Origin: Anaeromassilibacillus sp. An200
Lineage (GTDB): Bacteria > Bacillota > Clostridia > Oscillospirales > Acutalibacteraceae
Assembly (NCBI RefSeq): GCF_002160025.1
Contig: NZ_NFJU01000016.1
Coordinates: forward strand, 1 to 64,000
DNA length: 64,000 bases
Direction: 5' to 3'
The notes under the pieces were generated by a model. The model had not been told where the DNA came from. It made no database searches and saw only the letters and a program-made list of their open reading frames with translations. Position numbers and translations under genes: made by a program. This document shows, one piece after another, positions 6,470 to 14,119 of the stretch (position 1 is its first letter; every line of letters begins with the position of its first letter).

Positions 6470-6950
6470 CGTTTTCCCGGCTCTCTTTGAGGATCTCGGC
6501 CAGCCGCAGCAGGGCCCGCCCGTGGGCTTTGTATGTCCTGTTCTGGTAGCTGTCCAGCCTGTCGAGGTAGTCCTGCCGATCTCCGTACAGGGCGGCGCAG
6601 ATCCCGTCCCAGTCTGCCCGGTCGAAGTAGCGCAGCCGCAGCACGGCGCGCTCGTCGGGGTGTTTCACCCGCTGGATCATGGCCTCGATGGATGCGCGCT
6701 CCTTCTGTTCCTCCGCGATCGTCTCCTTGATCTGCTCCTCGAGCTCCATCTTCCGCATGACCATCAGGCCGGTGCGGTCAGACGGAGCGCCAGAGCCCCG
6801 GGGCATACCCGTCATGCTTAGCCCGGGCGGCGCGGCCATGGTCATCTCCATGAGGCCGAGGCGCTCGTACTGGTTGTCGATCTCTCTGAGCAGTCGGGTG
6901 TACTCCCCGAGCCGCTCCTTGATGTCGTTGACTGCGTCCTTTTGGTTCAT
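6441..6950 (-). CDS. RinA/DUF1492-like phage regulator, copy 1
   Basis: 169 residues. The start overlaps the portal stop (ATGA). The N-terminal half is a coiled coil (about 10-95). The C-terminal half carries HPDERAVLRLRYFDRADWDGI followed by SYQNRTYKAHGRALLRLA, the sigma-region-4-like HTH pattern of ArpU/RinA/DUF1492 proteins that switch on late phage operons. Two relatives lie at 9887 and 10335. It sits between portal and terminase genes, where such regulators are common. An activator of packaging genes is the likely role. Confidence 0.7.
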   Translation of the reverse strand: MNQKDAVNDIKERLGEYTRLLREIDNQYERLGLMEMTMAAPPGLSMTGMPRGSGAPSDRTGLMVMRKMELEEQIKETIAEEQKERASIEAMIQRVKHPDERAVLRLRYFDRADWDGICAALYGDRQDYLDRLDSYQNRTYKAHGRALLRLAEILKESRENDGDDRGATD

Positions 6951-8461
6951 CTCGGGCCCCTGCTCTGTGTAGGTGTCTCCAGAGCTTCCCGGAGCTTCCT
7001 ATTCTCCCGAGCGATCTGGTCGACGTTGGCGTCCCATTTGCCGCCGTTGAGCCGGATCGTGGCCTGCTCGCGGGTGGTGATGCCTTCGCCGATGGCGAGG
7101 ATCTCGGCCGTGATCTCCTTCGTGGGGTCGAGCTGGCCCTGAGACGGGCCGATCCACTCGGCTCCGAGGTATGCCGCCCGGAGCACCGGATCCGAGAAAA
7201 ATCCCGGGGCAACGATGCGCCCGCGGGCCACGGCCTCGGCGATGAATGTCTCATAGATCGGGGTGCAGAAGTCGTCGGCAAACCACTTGCGCCTCATGCG
7301 GAAGGCTTTCCACGCCTCCATCAGAGCGGCCCGGCTGGCGCTGTATGAGCTGTTGAACGCCTTGAGAAGCAGGTCGGCCGGGATCTCGAGGGCTGCGCCC
7401 ACCTGCTCGCAGATTGCGCGCAGGAAGCTGTCGAAGCCGCTGGCCGGTCGCTTGGGGTCGGCAAAGGTGACATCCTCGCCGGGCTCCATGATGTTGATCT
7501 GCCCCGGGCCCATCTCGTACTCGTTGGGATCCCGGCTCACTTCCGGCAGGCTGCTCCCCACCTCGTTGAACGGGTTGTCGCCGGCGCCGGCCTCGGTCTT
7601 GATGAAGGCCGTGAAAAAGCTCTCCACGACGGCCGCGGTCAGCTCGCTCTCGGTGTAGCGCCGGAGCTGGAGCAGGGGCTCGATGACCTGCGCGAGGTAG
7701 CTGACGCCTCTGTACTGATCCGGGCGCTCGCTCTCCATGATGTGCAGGATGTTCGAGAGCCCTGTGCGTCGGCCGTATGCCTCCACGCGGGCCCACTTGG
7801 TCGCCGCTGCGCCCAGCTCGAAGGGGTAGGTGCTGCGGATGTGGTAGGCGACGATCTGGCCGTTGCCATCCACCTCGACGCCGTCGAAGATGGTGTTGCC
7901 GTTGGCCGCCTTGCCGGTGGTCAGCAGCATGGGGGTGACGATGCCGGAGCTCGTCGGGGTTGCCACGCGGTCGGCCTCGATCAGGTGGATGCGCAGCGAG
8001 TAGGGCATGAGGGGCGTCGGGTCGTACTGCTTGACGACTGCGAACACGTCGCCGCTGACCAGCCACGAGGCGAGGGCGAGCTGCTGCATGGCTGCGAAGT
8101 TGTTGACGCCGGTGGCGTCGCACGCCCGCTTGTTGTTGGCCCACAGGGAGAACTCCCGCTCAGCCTGCGCCTGCCATGCGTCCGCTGCCTCCTGAGTCAT
8201 CCCGAGCGCCTCGCGGTCGATCCGGCTCTTGAGCTGGAGGCCGATGCCGATCACGTTGGTGCGGTTGGTTCGGATGGCTGAGGTGGCGATCGGTGCGGCC
8301 ATGTAGAGCATCCGAGCTCTCTGCCTGAGCGTCCAGTTGTGGGCGTCGATGTCCTCCTTGGGGCTGCCGCTGAAGGCCCTGAAGCCCTTGGTCGCCCGCT
8401 TATGCCAGCTCGCGCCGGCGTCTCCGTAGCCCTTGTTCTTAGGGTTCACTCTCTTGCTCAT
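6947..8461 (-). CDS. Lambda-type phage portal protein
   Basis: 504 residues, ATG 8461 behind AAAAAGGAGGAG. It matches the lambda gpB portal family: RQRARMLYMAAPIATSAIRTNRTNVIG near the N-terminus, WLVSGDVFAV in the middle, and LEIPADLLLKAFNSSYSASRAALMEAW about residues 350-380. Length is normal for the family and no lesion is visible. The portal is the ring at the capsid vertex through which DNA enters. Gene order is odd: here the portal precedes the terminase genes in the direction of transcription, and no protease or capsid gene follows. Confidence 0.9.
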   Translation of the reverse strand: MSKRVNPKNKGYGDAGASWHKRATKGFRAFSGSPKEDIDAHNWTLRQRARMLYMAAPIATSAIRTNRTNVIGIGLQLKSRIDREALGMTQEAADAWQAQAEREFSLWANNKRACDATGVNNFAAMQQLALASWLVSGDVFAVVKQYDPTPLMPYSLRIHLIEADRVATPTSSGIVTPMLLTTGKAANGNTIFDGVEVDGNGQIVAYHIRSTYPFELGAAATKWARVEAYGRRTGLSNILHIMESERPDQYRGVSYLAQVIEPLLQLRRYTESELTAAVVESFFTAFIKTEAGAGDNPFNEVGSSLPEVSRDPNEYEMGPGQINIMEPGEDVTFADPKRPASGFDSFLRAICEQVGAALEIPADLLLKAFNSSYSASRAALMEAWKAFRMRRKWFADDFCTPIYETFIAEAVARGRIVAPGFFSDPVLRAAYLGAEWIGPSQGQLDPTKEITAEILAIGEGITTREQATIRLNGGKWDANVDQIARENRKLREALETPTQSRGPR

Positions 8462-8774
8462 GTTCTCCTCCTTTTTGCAAAATCCCGTATTGTTCGGCAA
8501 TCTTTACCGCGTCCTCCTCGCTCAGAGTGGTGGCGTCGTGCAACAGGCTCCAAAACTCACACACGTCCCCGACGTCGAGCTCGTCGTCAAATACAAAGGC
8601 GAGGAGCGCCTCGACGGATCCGGCAGCGCCCGCGCATATTGTCAAGCTCAGGAGAAAAGCAAACCGGCTGTCGTCTACTGGCTGCCCCTCAGCGGCTTGA
8701 GCTCTCAGCTCGATCGTGACAACCATGGCCAGCTCGGCCCAGCTTTTCAGAATGATGCGATCGTTTCCTTCCAT
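8439..8774 (-). CDS. Small element protein, paralogue of the 9571 gene
   Basis: 111 residues, starting 2 bp after the stop of the minor-tail gene. The pattern KSWAELAMVVTIELR at the N-terminus, an acidic GDVCEFWSLL motif near the middle and SEEDAVKIAEQYGIL at the C-terminus all recur in the protein at 9571-9900. The two genes flank the minor-tail gene. No known domain is recognised. A head-tail accessory or chaperone role is a guess from position between portal and tail genes. It overlaps the portal start by 23 bp. Confidence 0.65.
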   Translation of the reverse strand: MEGNDRIILKSWAELAMVVTIELRAQAAEGQPVDDSRFAFLLSLTICAGAAGSVEALLAFVFDDELDVGDVCEFWSLLHDATTLSEEDAVKIAEQYGILQKGGEHEQESEP

Positions 8775-8776
8775 GC

Positions 8777-9592
8777 TCACAGCCCCACCTTGCCTTTGAC
8801 GTATCGGCTCATGTGCCGGTTGAGGTTGTGTGTGTATCTCTCGTTCATGACCTCGACGATGCACGCCTCGAGCTCGGGCCGTGCCAGATCTCCGGTCAGC
8901 ATTTGCGGGACGCTCAAGGTCTTAAAGACGTCGATCGGCGTTCTTGCCTTTCCTCTCCGCTGGAACGGGATCATTGGCGCGCCCTCGGCAGCTCCAGACT
9001 TTGCAAGGAATAGGCTGCTCCCGAGTATTTTCCGCTGCCCCTTTATGATCTCGGCGCTGATAGTTTGAACTTTGCGGCGCCCGGTCGATCCGTCGGCCCT
9101 TTGGAATGGCACAATAGACGTTTTGGCCTTCATTTTGAAATGGGTCGGCGTCAAGAGCCTGCCAGTGTAAACAATGCCTTTTTCGTATGCGTTCGAGATA
9201 TTGGCTGCCGCCTTTGCGCCCTTGTTGGGCATTATTTCGCTCTTTTTTATCCCGTAGTATTGCGTGACGATGGTCGCCAGTTTTCCAGGGATCCTTCGCC
9301 GGGAGTCGTTTATTGTGTCGTTTCTGGCTTTTTTTACGCTTTTGCTCAGCCCGACAAAATCGTCGTACACCTTCAAGGAGCCCTTCGGCAATTTTGCACG
9401 GAAGGAGCTGATCGCGCGGGACTTTGCTTTTTTTGCGATTTTTTCGGGATCGAACGCACTCCCATCAGCGACGGACTTGATCTTCTCGATGTTGTCAGTG
9501 AAATTTTTTATTGCCCGGTCTACGCTCTTAAATCCGATTTCTTTGGAATAGACGGTGAAACCTGCAACTTTTACGTCAATTCTTCCGAGCAT
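8777..9592 (-). CDS. Phage minor tail protein Z-like
   Basis: 271 residues, start ATG behind GAGGGGG. The central and C-terminal parts (YTGRLLTPTHFKMK, SIVPFQR, GSSLFLAKSG, MIPFQRRGKARTPIDVF, SVPQMLTG) follow the pattern of the minor tail protein Z / head-tail joining family. The N-terminus is helical and Lys-rich. Such proteins complete the tail end that docks to the head. It lies upstream of the portal gene between two paralogous small genes. The gene looks intact. Confidence 0.7.
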   Translation of the reverse strand: MLGRIDVKVAGFTVYSKEIGFKSVDRAIKNFTDNIEKIKSVADGSAFDPEKIAKKAKSRAISSFRAKLPKGSLKVYDDFVGLSKSVKKARNDTINDSRRRIPGKLATIVTQYYGIKKSEIMPNKGAKAAANISNAYEKGIVYTGRLLTPTHFKMKAKTSIVPFQRADGSTGRRKVQTISAEIIKGQRKILGSSLFLAKSGAAEGAPMIPFQRRGKARTPIDVFKTLSVPQMLTGDLARPELEACIVEVMNERYTHNLNRHMSRYVKGKVGL

Positions 9593-9900
9593 ATTGCCCC
9601 CTCACTTTCGGTAAAAATCCCATGCCGGCAAGCAGCTTCGAGGGCGCCATCCTCGGTTATGCGCCCCCGCTCGTACAGGGCCGTCCAATACCGAAGAACG
9701 TCGTCGCCTGCGGCGCTGTCTGCCATGACCATGTAGGAAAGTGCGGCCGCCGGATCCGCTTCTCCGCTGCGCTGCATGATCTCCATCAAGAACGCAGCGC
9801 GCCGCTTATCGGCCGCTCCAGTGCAGATATACTGAAGCCGGAGCCGCGCGGTCAGGATCATGGCGAGCTCGCCCCAGTTTTTCGCTTCATGTGTTTTCAT
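9571..9900 (-). CDS. Small element protein, paralogue of the 8439 gene
   Basis: 109 residues. ATG 9900 is preferred over GTG 9906 because GAGGAGG lies 9 bp upstream of the ATG but only 3 bp from the GTG. It shares KNWGELAMILTARLR, GDDVLRYWTALYERG and TEDGALEAACRHGIF with the protein encoded at 8439-8774, so the pair arose by duplication. No domain is recognised. The 3' end overlaps the minor-tail gene by 22 bp and the 5' end overlaps the upstream regulator by 14 bp. Confidence 0.65.
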   Translation of the reverse strand: MKTHEAKNWGELAMILTARLRLQYICTGAADKRRAAFLMEIMQRSGEADPAAALSYMVMADSAAGDDVLRYWTALYERGRITEDGALEAACRHGIFTESEGAICSEELT

Positions 9901-10342
9901 CTTCACGCTCCTCCTCTGTCCGCAGCTCCTTCTCGAGCCAGATCATGGTGTTTTGATGCAAACAGAGGGCGCGATGCCGGTACGCTTTGCCGTCGTAGAA
10001 GTCCGGTTCATCGCCATAGAGTACGCGGGCGATCGTCGCCCAGTCCATCAGCATCAGGTATCTCATGCGCAGCATCTCCCGCTCGTCCGGCGTCTGGCAC
10101 TTCAGGATCAGCGCCTCAGCCTTTTCCCGGAGATCGCGTTCTTTTTCCTCGAGGATCTGGAGCCGCCCCGCATTTCGCGCCCGGTTGGCCTGCTCTGTCG
10201 AAGATGTGGCGGCCCGGAGCTGCCGCTCGCGGCTCACATCGAGGTCGTAAAGCGTGACGGCGTAGCCTTCGAGGAGCTCGTGCGCCGGGTAGCTATGGCC
10301 GGCAGCTCTGCCGGTTGTCACAAATATCGGGTTTCTATTCAC
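9887..10342 (-). CDS. RinA/DUF1492-like phage regulator, copy 2
   Basis: 151 residues, GTG start. The N-terminal part includes a coiled-coil helix (about 40-85, with EEKERDLREKAEALI). The C-terminal part has TPDEREMLRMRYLMLMDWATIARVLYG followed by AYRHRALCLHQNTMIWL, the same region-4-like HTH layout as the proteins at 6441 and 10335. A transcription activator of the ArpU/RinA type is likely. It overlaps the gene upstream by 8 bp, inside a continuous minus-strand operon. Confidence 0.65.
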   Translation of the reverse strand: MNRNPIFVTTGRAAGHSYPAHELLEGYAVTLYDLDVSRERQLRAATSSTEQANRARNAGRLQILEEKERDLREKAEALILKCQTPDEREMLRMRYLMLMDWATIARVLYGDEPDFYDGKAYRHRALCLHQNTMIWLEKELRTEEEREDENT

Positions 10343-10760
10343 GGCAGGATCCCCCCAGTCTTTCGAGGCTTCTGTTTGCCGCCCTCAGCGCGCACTTGTG
10401 AAGGGCGGGCGCCTTCCGCTTTTCTTTTATGCCGAGAGCCTCAAGGATCTCCGGCCAGTCCTCTCCGTCGATGTATCGGCGGGTCAGGGCTTCGCGGTGC
10501 TTCGGCATTTTAATCCCGGCCAGCATGGCGTCGACCTTTTCGCGGAGAAGGCGCTCCCGCTCGATGCCGCACTCGATCCTCTTTTGGATGCGAGCGATCA
10601 GCTCGTCGCGTAGTCTGTCCGGCTCCATTCCCTCCAGCTCCTCCACCTCGTTGATCTGAAGGTCAAGCTCCCGTTGCAGGTCTGCGTATTCATAGAGCAG
10701 ATCCCGGGCGGGGTTGTGGAGCTGGTGAGCTGCTCTGCCGACTTTATTGATCTTCGCCAT
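10335..10760 (-). CDS. RinA/DUF1492-like phage regulator, copy 3
   Basis: 141 residues, ATG behind AAGGAAGGG. The layout repeats: an N-terminal helical coiled coil (LLYEYADLQRELDLQINEVEELEG), a second helix rich in Arg/Glu, then MPKHREALTRRYIDGEDWPEILEALG and a terminal helix (ALHKCALRAANRSLERLG). This is the phage late-regulator HTH pattern. The start lies inside the 3' end of the sigma-factor gene (17-bp overlap), so the two are co-translated. Three such genes in one small element is unusual. Confidence 0.65.
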   Translation of the reverse strand: MAKINKVGRAAHQLHNPARDLLYEYADLQRELDLQINEVEELEGMEPDRLRDELIARIQKRIECGIERERLLREKVDAMLAGIKMPKHREALTRRYIDGEDWPEILEALGIKEKRKAPALHKCALRAANRSLERLGGSCRE

Positions 10761-11619
10761 GTTCTTCCCTTCCTTTCGTGTTCAGGATCACGTCTGCCCA
10801 CGCTGCCCGCTTTTGGCGGTGCGCCTCGGCACTCCACTCTTTGCGCTCAAGGTGTCGCAGCTCTTTTCGCTCCAGCTCGTCGAGTTTTATGACCGCCAGC
10901 TCCACGGCGCTCACTCTGCTGTTTTTGAAGGCTGAGAACGTGCCCCGCAGGCTGTACCGCGAAATGATGTCCTCGCGGTATATCTGGAGCCTCTCGCTTT
11001 TCCTGAGCTCTCGGAGGGCCCGCTCCTCTATGAGGGCGATCTTTTTCTCCGCGATCTTCAGGTCGGAGGCGAGATCCTTCACCAGCCGGCTCTCGATGTA
11101 CTTCCCGCGGATCACTTCGGCCTGCTCGCTGCTGAGCTCCTCGATGCTGTCATTCAAATCCGAGCGAAGGCGATCAAGATAGTCGCGATCCTCGACTGCG
11201 GCGAAGTCTCGGAGAGCGGTCGGATCCTCAACAATCTCCTCCAGCGGGCCGGCGTCATCGCCAGCGCCGAAGGGCTCGGATAGGCTGCGGGTGTTGTCCA
11301 CTTTCCGGAAAGCGGTCATGGCTTTGAGCCGGCCCCGGATATGGGCGAACAGGTATGCCTTGAAACTCGCGCCGATGCTGCTGTCGTATAGCTGCGCGGA
11401 TTGGATCATCATGAAGTAGCCCTCTTGCAGGAGATCCTCGACTTCCATGCCACGCGCTTTGGCTCCGCGTCTGATGTGCTCGCGCCGCCACTCTCGCCAA
11501 ACAACATAGCAGATGATCCCTTTGGTCTGCTCGTATAGCTTCGGCGCCAGAGAGAGGTCGCCCTGCTTTATCATGCCGACGATCTCCTCGATGCTCTTTT
11601 CTGTTTCTTCAGGCCCCAT
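10744..11619 (-). CDS. Phage-encoded sigma-70 family factor
   Basis: 291 residues. Region 2 is clear at about 60-110 (VEDLLQEGYFMMIQSAQLYDSSIGASFKAYLFAHIRGRLKAM). A region-4-like HTH is at about 160-205 (LSSEQAEVIRGKYIESRLVKDLASDLKIAEKKIALIEERALRELR). A basic C-terminal tail of about 70 residues follows. It should direct RNA polymerase to element promoters. Unlike the XRE-sigma fusion at 1355, it has both regions. It heads the late half of the minus-strand operon, just before the three RinA-like genes. Confidence 0.8.
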   Translation of the reverse strand: MGPEETEKSIEEIVGMIKQGDLSLAPKLYEQTKGIICYVVWREWRREHIRRGAKARGMEVEDLLQEGYFMMIQSAQLYDSSIGASFKAYLFAHIRGRLKAMTAFRKVDNTRSLSEPFGAGDDAGPLEEIVEDPTALRDFAAVEDRDYLDRLRSDLNDSIEELSSEQAEVIRGKYIESRLVKDLASDLKIAEKKIALIEERALRELRKSERLQIYREDIISRYSLRGTFSAFKNSRVSAVELAVIKLDELERKELRHLERKEWSAEAHRQKRAAWADVILNTKGREEHGEDQ

Positions 11620-11706
11620 CCCTTCACCTCCTCGAAGATAGCAGAACAGGAGAGGGCCCGCGATCGGGCCGCCCTCCGTTCCACTTTTTTGATGCTGTTT
11701 CGCCCC

Positions 11707-12276
11707 TTATGCCTGCGCGTCCTCCGTCTGGACTTCCTTCTCTACTTCAGACTCAGGCGCCAGAAGGATGACGGGACGAAGCTCGGATGCCGAGAACTTG
11801 GGGTCGGCGTTTACCCTGACAGTGCCGTCGCTCTTGATCGTGAGCATTTCGTCAAGGATCTTTTTGCTGGCCCTCGTCAGCGTCCAGAACTCCGCGTGAG
11901 TCTCGCCTATAACGTCCGAGTGCTTCTGGTACTGGCTGAGGCTCAGGAGCGCGATGGTGTCCTCAAAGGTCGAGCTGCCGGTGCCGTCGAGGGCGGTCAG
12001 ATCCACGGTCATCTCGAGGAGCTCCGCGTGCTGGTCGTTCTGACTTAAAAGCTCCGGAAGGAAGGTGTGCCGGAGCACATAGCGGGCAAGGCTATTTTTC
12101 CAGTCGGAAAGGTCTTTTCCCCGGCGAGTGCTGAGATTGGCAAACGGCCGACGCTTGAGTAACTCCGGCACGCTGTCCAGCAGCGCATAGGTTCCGCTGC
12201 CCGTCGGCTCAATGGCGAGCCATCTGAAGCCAGAAAAGCTGAAGTGTTCTCCTCGCTGGATTTTAGATATTTTCAT
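11707..12276 (-). CDS. DUF6273-like domain protein
   Basis: 189 residues, ATG 12276. The N-terminal half has the layout FSGFRWLAIEPTGSGTYALLDSVPELL, then WKNSLARYVLRHTFLPELL, which resembles DUF6273 domains (WRVLxxxxxxALLIS followed by W..S.LR.wLN..F). A helical region follows. The C-terminus is acidic. The function of DUF6273 is unknown. It occurs in Firmicutes phages and surface proteins, but no signal peptide is seen here. Confidence 0.55.
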   Translation of the reverse strand: MKISKIQRGEHFSFSGFRWLAIEPTGSGTYALLDSVPELLKRRPFANLSTRRGKDLSDWKNSLARYVLRHTFLPELLSQNDQHAELLEMTVDLTALDGTGSSTFEDTIALLSLSQYQKHSDVIGETHAEFWTLTRASKKILDEMLTIKSDGTVRVNADPKFSASELRPVILLAPESEVEKEVQTEDAQA

Positions 12277-12291
12277 GATGCAGCAGCCCCC

Positions 12292-12513
12292 TCATCGACG
12301 GTTTTGGGCGCCTTTTTGCATTTGCTTGTAGAGGGCGGCCGCGTCAATAGCCTCCCTTTCTGCGTCGGTCAGCTTCCTGCCGAGTGCAATCTGGCGCAGC
12401 AGCTCGAAGCGCTGACGCTCTTCCTCGGTGGCGGTGGCCGGAGGCTTCATGGCAAGGATGTACGCCTCACGCTGCTCTTTGCTCATGTGTTCCAGCCTGC
12501 TCAATTCCTGCAT
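12292..12513 (-). CDS. Small helical phage protein, unknown
   Basis: 73 residues, ATG behind GTAAGGAGG. Almost wholly helical and charged (LSRLEHMSKEQREAYILAM..., EEERQRFELLRQIALGRKLTDAEREAIDAAALYKQM). No domain is recognised. Its good ribosome-binding site and 15-bp gap to the next gene support it as real. It belongs to the minus-strand early operon. Confidence 0.55.
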   Translation of the reverse strand: MQELSRLEHMSKEQREAYILAMKPPATATEEERQRFELLRQIALGRKLTDAEREAIDAAALYKQMQKGAQNRR

Positions 12514-12525
12514 GGTATCTCCTCC

Positions 12526-12831
12526 TTACCCTTGGTAGTAAATGCGCGCACGGGTGTCCTCGTCGAACACAAGGCCGGTAATGCTGCCGAACGTTCCGGA
12601 CGGGTTAGAATACTTCGCGGTTTTTTCTGTTGCGAAACAGTTGTAATCGGGATCCTTTCTGGTCGTGCGGCGGTCATCTCCCGCCTGCGTTTTGATCGTC
12701 AGGTCTACGGGGCCTTCCGTGACCACGCGGATCCAGCTCAATCTCTCATACCCGAGCTTCTCGATGACATTCTCGCCGGCTTTAGCGTCGATCAACTCAT
12801 CGCCGGGAGTATTGGCTTTAATAATTCTCAT
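12526..12831 (-). CDS. Small phage protein, unknown
   Basis: 101 residues. ATG 12831 is chosen because AAAGGAGG lies 7 bp upstream. The longer frame upstream lacks such a signal. The sequence (MRIIKANTPGDELIDAKAGENVIEKLGYERLSWIR...) suggests a mixed alpha/beta fold. No motif is recognised. It lies between a zinc-ribbon protein and a helical protein in the early operon. Confidence 0.55.
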   Translation of the reverse strand: MRIIKANTPGDELIDAKAGENVIEKLGYERLSWIRVVTEGPVDLTIKTQAGDDRRTTRKDPDYNCFATEKTAKYSNPSGTFGSITGLVFDEDTRARIYYQG

Positions 12832-12863
12832 GGTGTTGCCTCCTTTGGTTTTGTCCTGTTTTT

Positions 12864-13058
12864 CTATACTTTGGCTTTTGGTCTTACCGGAATACTCTGC
12901 CGCTTTCCTATCACGGTGCGGAAGTCGGGGACAGGGGAGTCCCGGGCCCACTGGATAGGCTGCCGATGATCGCTTGGCTTCTCGGAAGTTTTACAGTCAC
13001 AGCGCTCACCGGGGTCGAGGTGGCTGCCGCAGTTTGGGCAAACATGGTAATAGCTCAT
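12864..13058 (-). CDS. Small zinc-ribbon protein
   Basis: 64 residues. The N-terminus MSYYHVCPNCGSHLDPGERCDC has four Cys in two knuckles (CPNC and CDC), a zinc-ribbon pattern. The rest is basic and unstructured-looking. The ATG overlaps the stop of the HNH gene (ATGA), so the two are translationally coupled. It may be a nucleic-acid-binding helper. The function is unknown. Confidence 0.55.
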   Translation of the reverse strand: MSYYHVCPNCGSHLDPGERCDCKTSEKPSDHRQPIQWARDSPVPDFRTVIGKRQSIPVRPKAKV

Positions 13059-14119
13059 TTTCTGTTCACCCCCTTCCGCTTCTGTATCGGTCTGAACAGA
13101 TCCTGCTCCCCTTTGGCCCGATAACGCTGCCGCAGCGCCTGATATGGGAGGCCGGCCGCCGCCGCTGCCTGCTTCAGGGTCATTTTCTTTCCGTCATATT
13201 CGACCATGATGCAGGTGCTCCGGTTGTTGTTCTGCTCCGATCTGGTGGCCCATCGGCAGTTTTCCGGGGTGTAGTCTCCGTCGTTGTCTATGCGGTCTAT
13301 GGTTAAGCCTTCAGCGTAGCCGCTGCCAGTGGCCCACTTCGCGAAGGCGTCGAAGCTGCTCCACTCGGGGCAGACGCGGATCCCGCGTCCCCCGTATCTG
13401 TCAAAGTTTTTGTGCCGCGGATTGCTGCATCGGTCGTGCATATTTCGGAACACCTCGAGGAGCTTGTGAGCGGGAGGCTTGGGCTTCCCGTCCGGGCAGT
13501 CTGGCCCGCAGCGCTCAGCTCCTCCTCGGATGACGTCGAGCTCGAAGGCAAGGAATCGGCGGCCGCATGAGCAGCGGCAGAGGACGACCGGCTTCCTATT
13601 GACCATACCGGCCTTGCCGATGACCGTCCGGCCGGCGCTCGACTGCCCGATCGTCTTGCAGCTGATCGACGGGAACGGGATCCCGCGCCCGCGCGGCCTG
13701 CCGATCTCCGACGTCGGGATGCTGGCGCCTTGGATGGCTGCGTCGCTCCAGTCCGGCCACTCGATCGTCTCCGAGGATCCTTTTCGGTTTTGTTCCAGCC
13801 TGAGCTTGAGGTATGCAGCGATGACCTCCAGCGTCTCGAGCCTGTGCCGCTTCAGAAGTCTCTCGGTGTTGTTCTTGGCGACTTCCTGCTGGATCTCCCG
13901 GAGGCGCCGGTTATTTTCAGCTGCGAGCTCGAGGAGGAGCCGTTCGCTCTCTCCAGAAAGCACCTGATCCGGGCTGATCCTCCAGCTATTGGCGTTTATC
14001 GCGTCATTCGCCCACTGTGTCAGCTCGTTATACCCATCCATCATCGGCCGGCTTGAAGCCCCTGCCCCAGTCTCGGCCGGCGTCTGGATCGCGCCCATGT
14101 TCTCGCTGATCGCCTGCAT
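13055..14119 (-). CDS. HNH-like phage protein with helical N-terminal extension
   Basis: 354 residues. The ATG at 14119 has GAGGAGGT 8 bp upstream and overlaps the replisome-organiser gene by 92 bp. A second start (14044) lacks a ribosome site. Residues about 40-120 are helical. About 185-215 hold four Cys (CRCSCG, CGPDC). About 230-315 carry MHDRCSNPRHKNFDRYGGRG, WSSFDAFAKWA, TIDRIDNDGDYTPENCRW and TRSEQNNNR, the well-known phage HNH/AP2-associated homing-endonuclease-like module. The C-terminus is a small HTH (LKQAAAAAGLPYQALRQRYR). It is probably a DNA-cutting or DNA-binding protein and may be a selfish insertion in the operon. Confidence 0.75.
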   Translation of the reverse strand: MQAISENMGAIQTPAETGAGASSRPMMDGYNELTQWANDAINANSWRISPDQVLSGESERLLLELAAENNRRLREIQQEVAKNNTERLLKRHRLETLEVIAAYLKLRLEQNRKGSSETIEWPDWSDAAIQGASIPTSEIGRPRGRGIPFPSISCKTIGQSSAGRTVIGKAGMVNRKPVVLCRCSCGRRFLAFELDVIRGGAERCGPDCPDGKPKPPAHKLLEVFRNMHDRCSNPRHKNFDRYGGRGIRVCPEWSSFDAFAKWATGSGYAEGLTIDRIDNDGDYTPENCRWATRSEQNNNRSTCIMVEYDGKKMTLKQAAAAAGLPYQALRQRYRAKGEQDLFRPIQKRKGVNRK

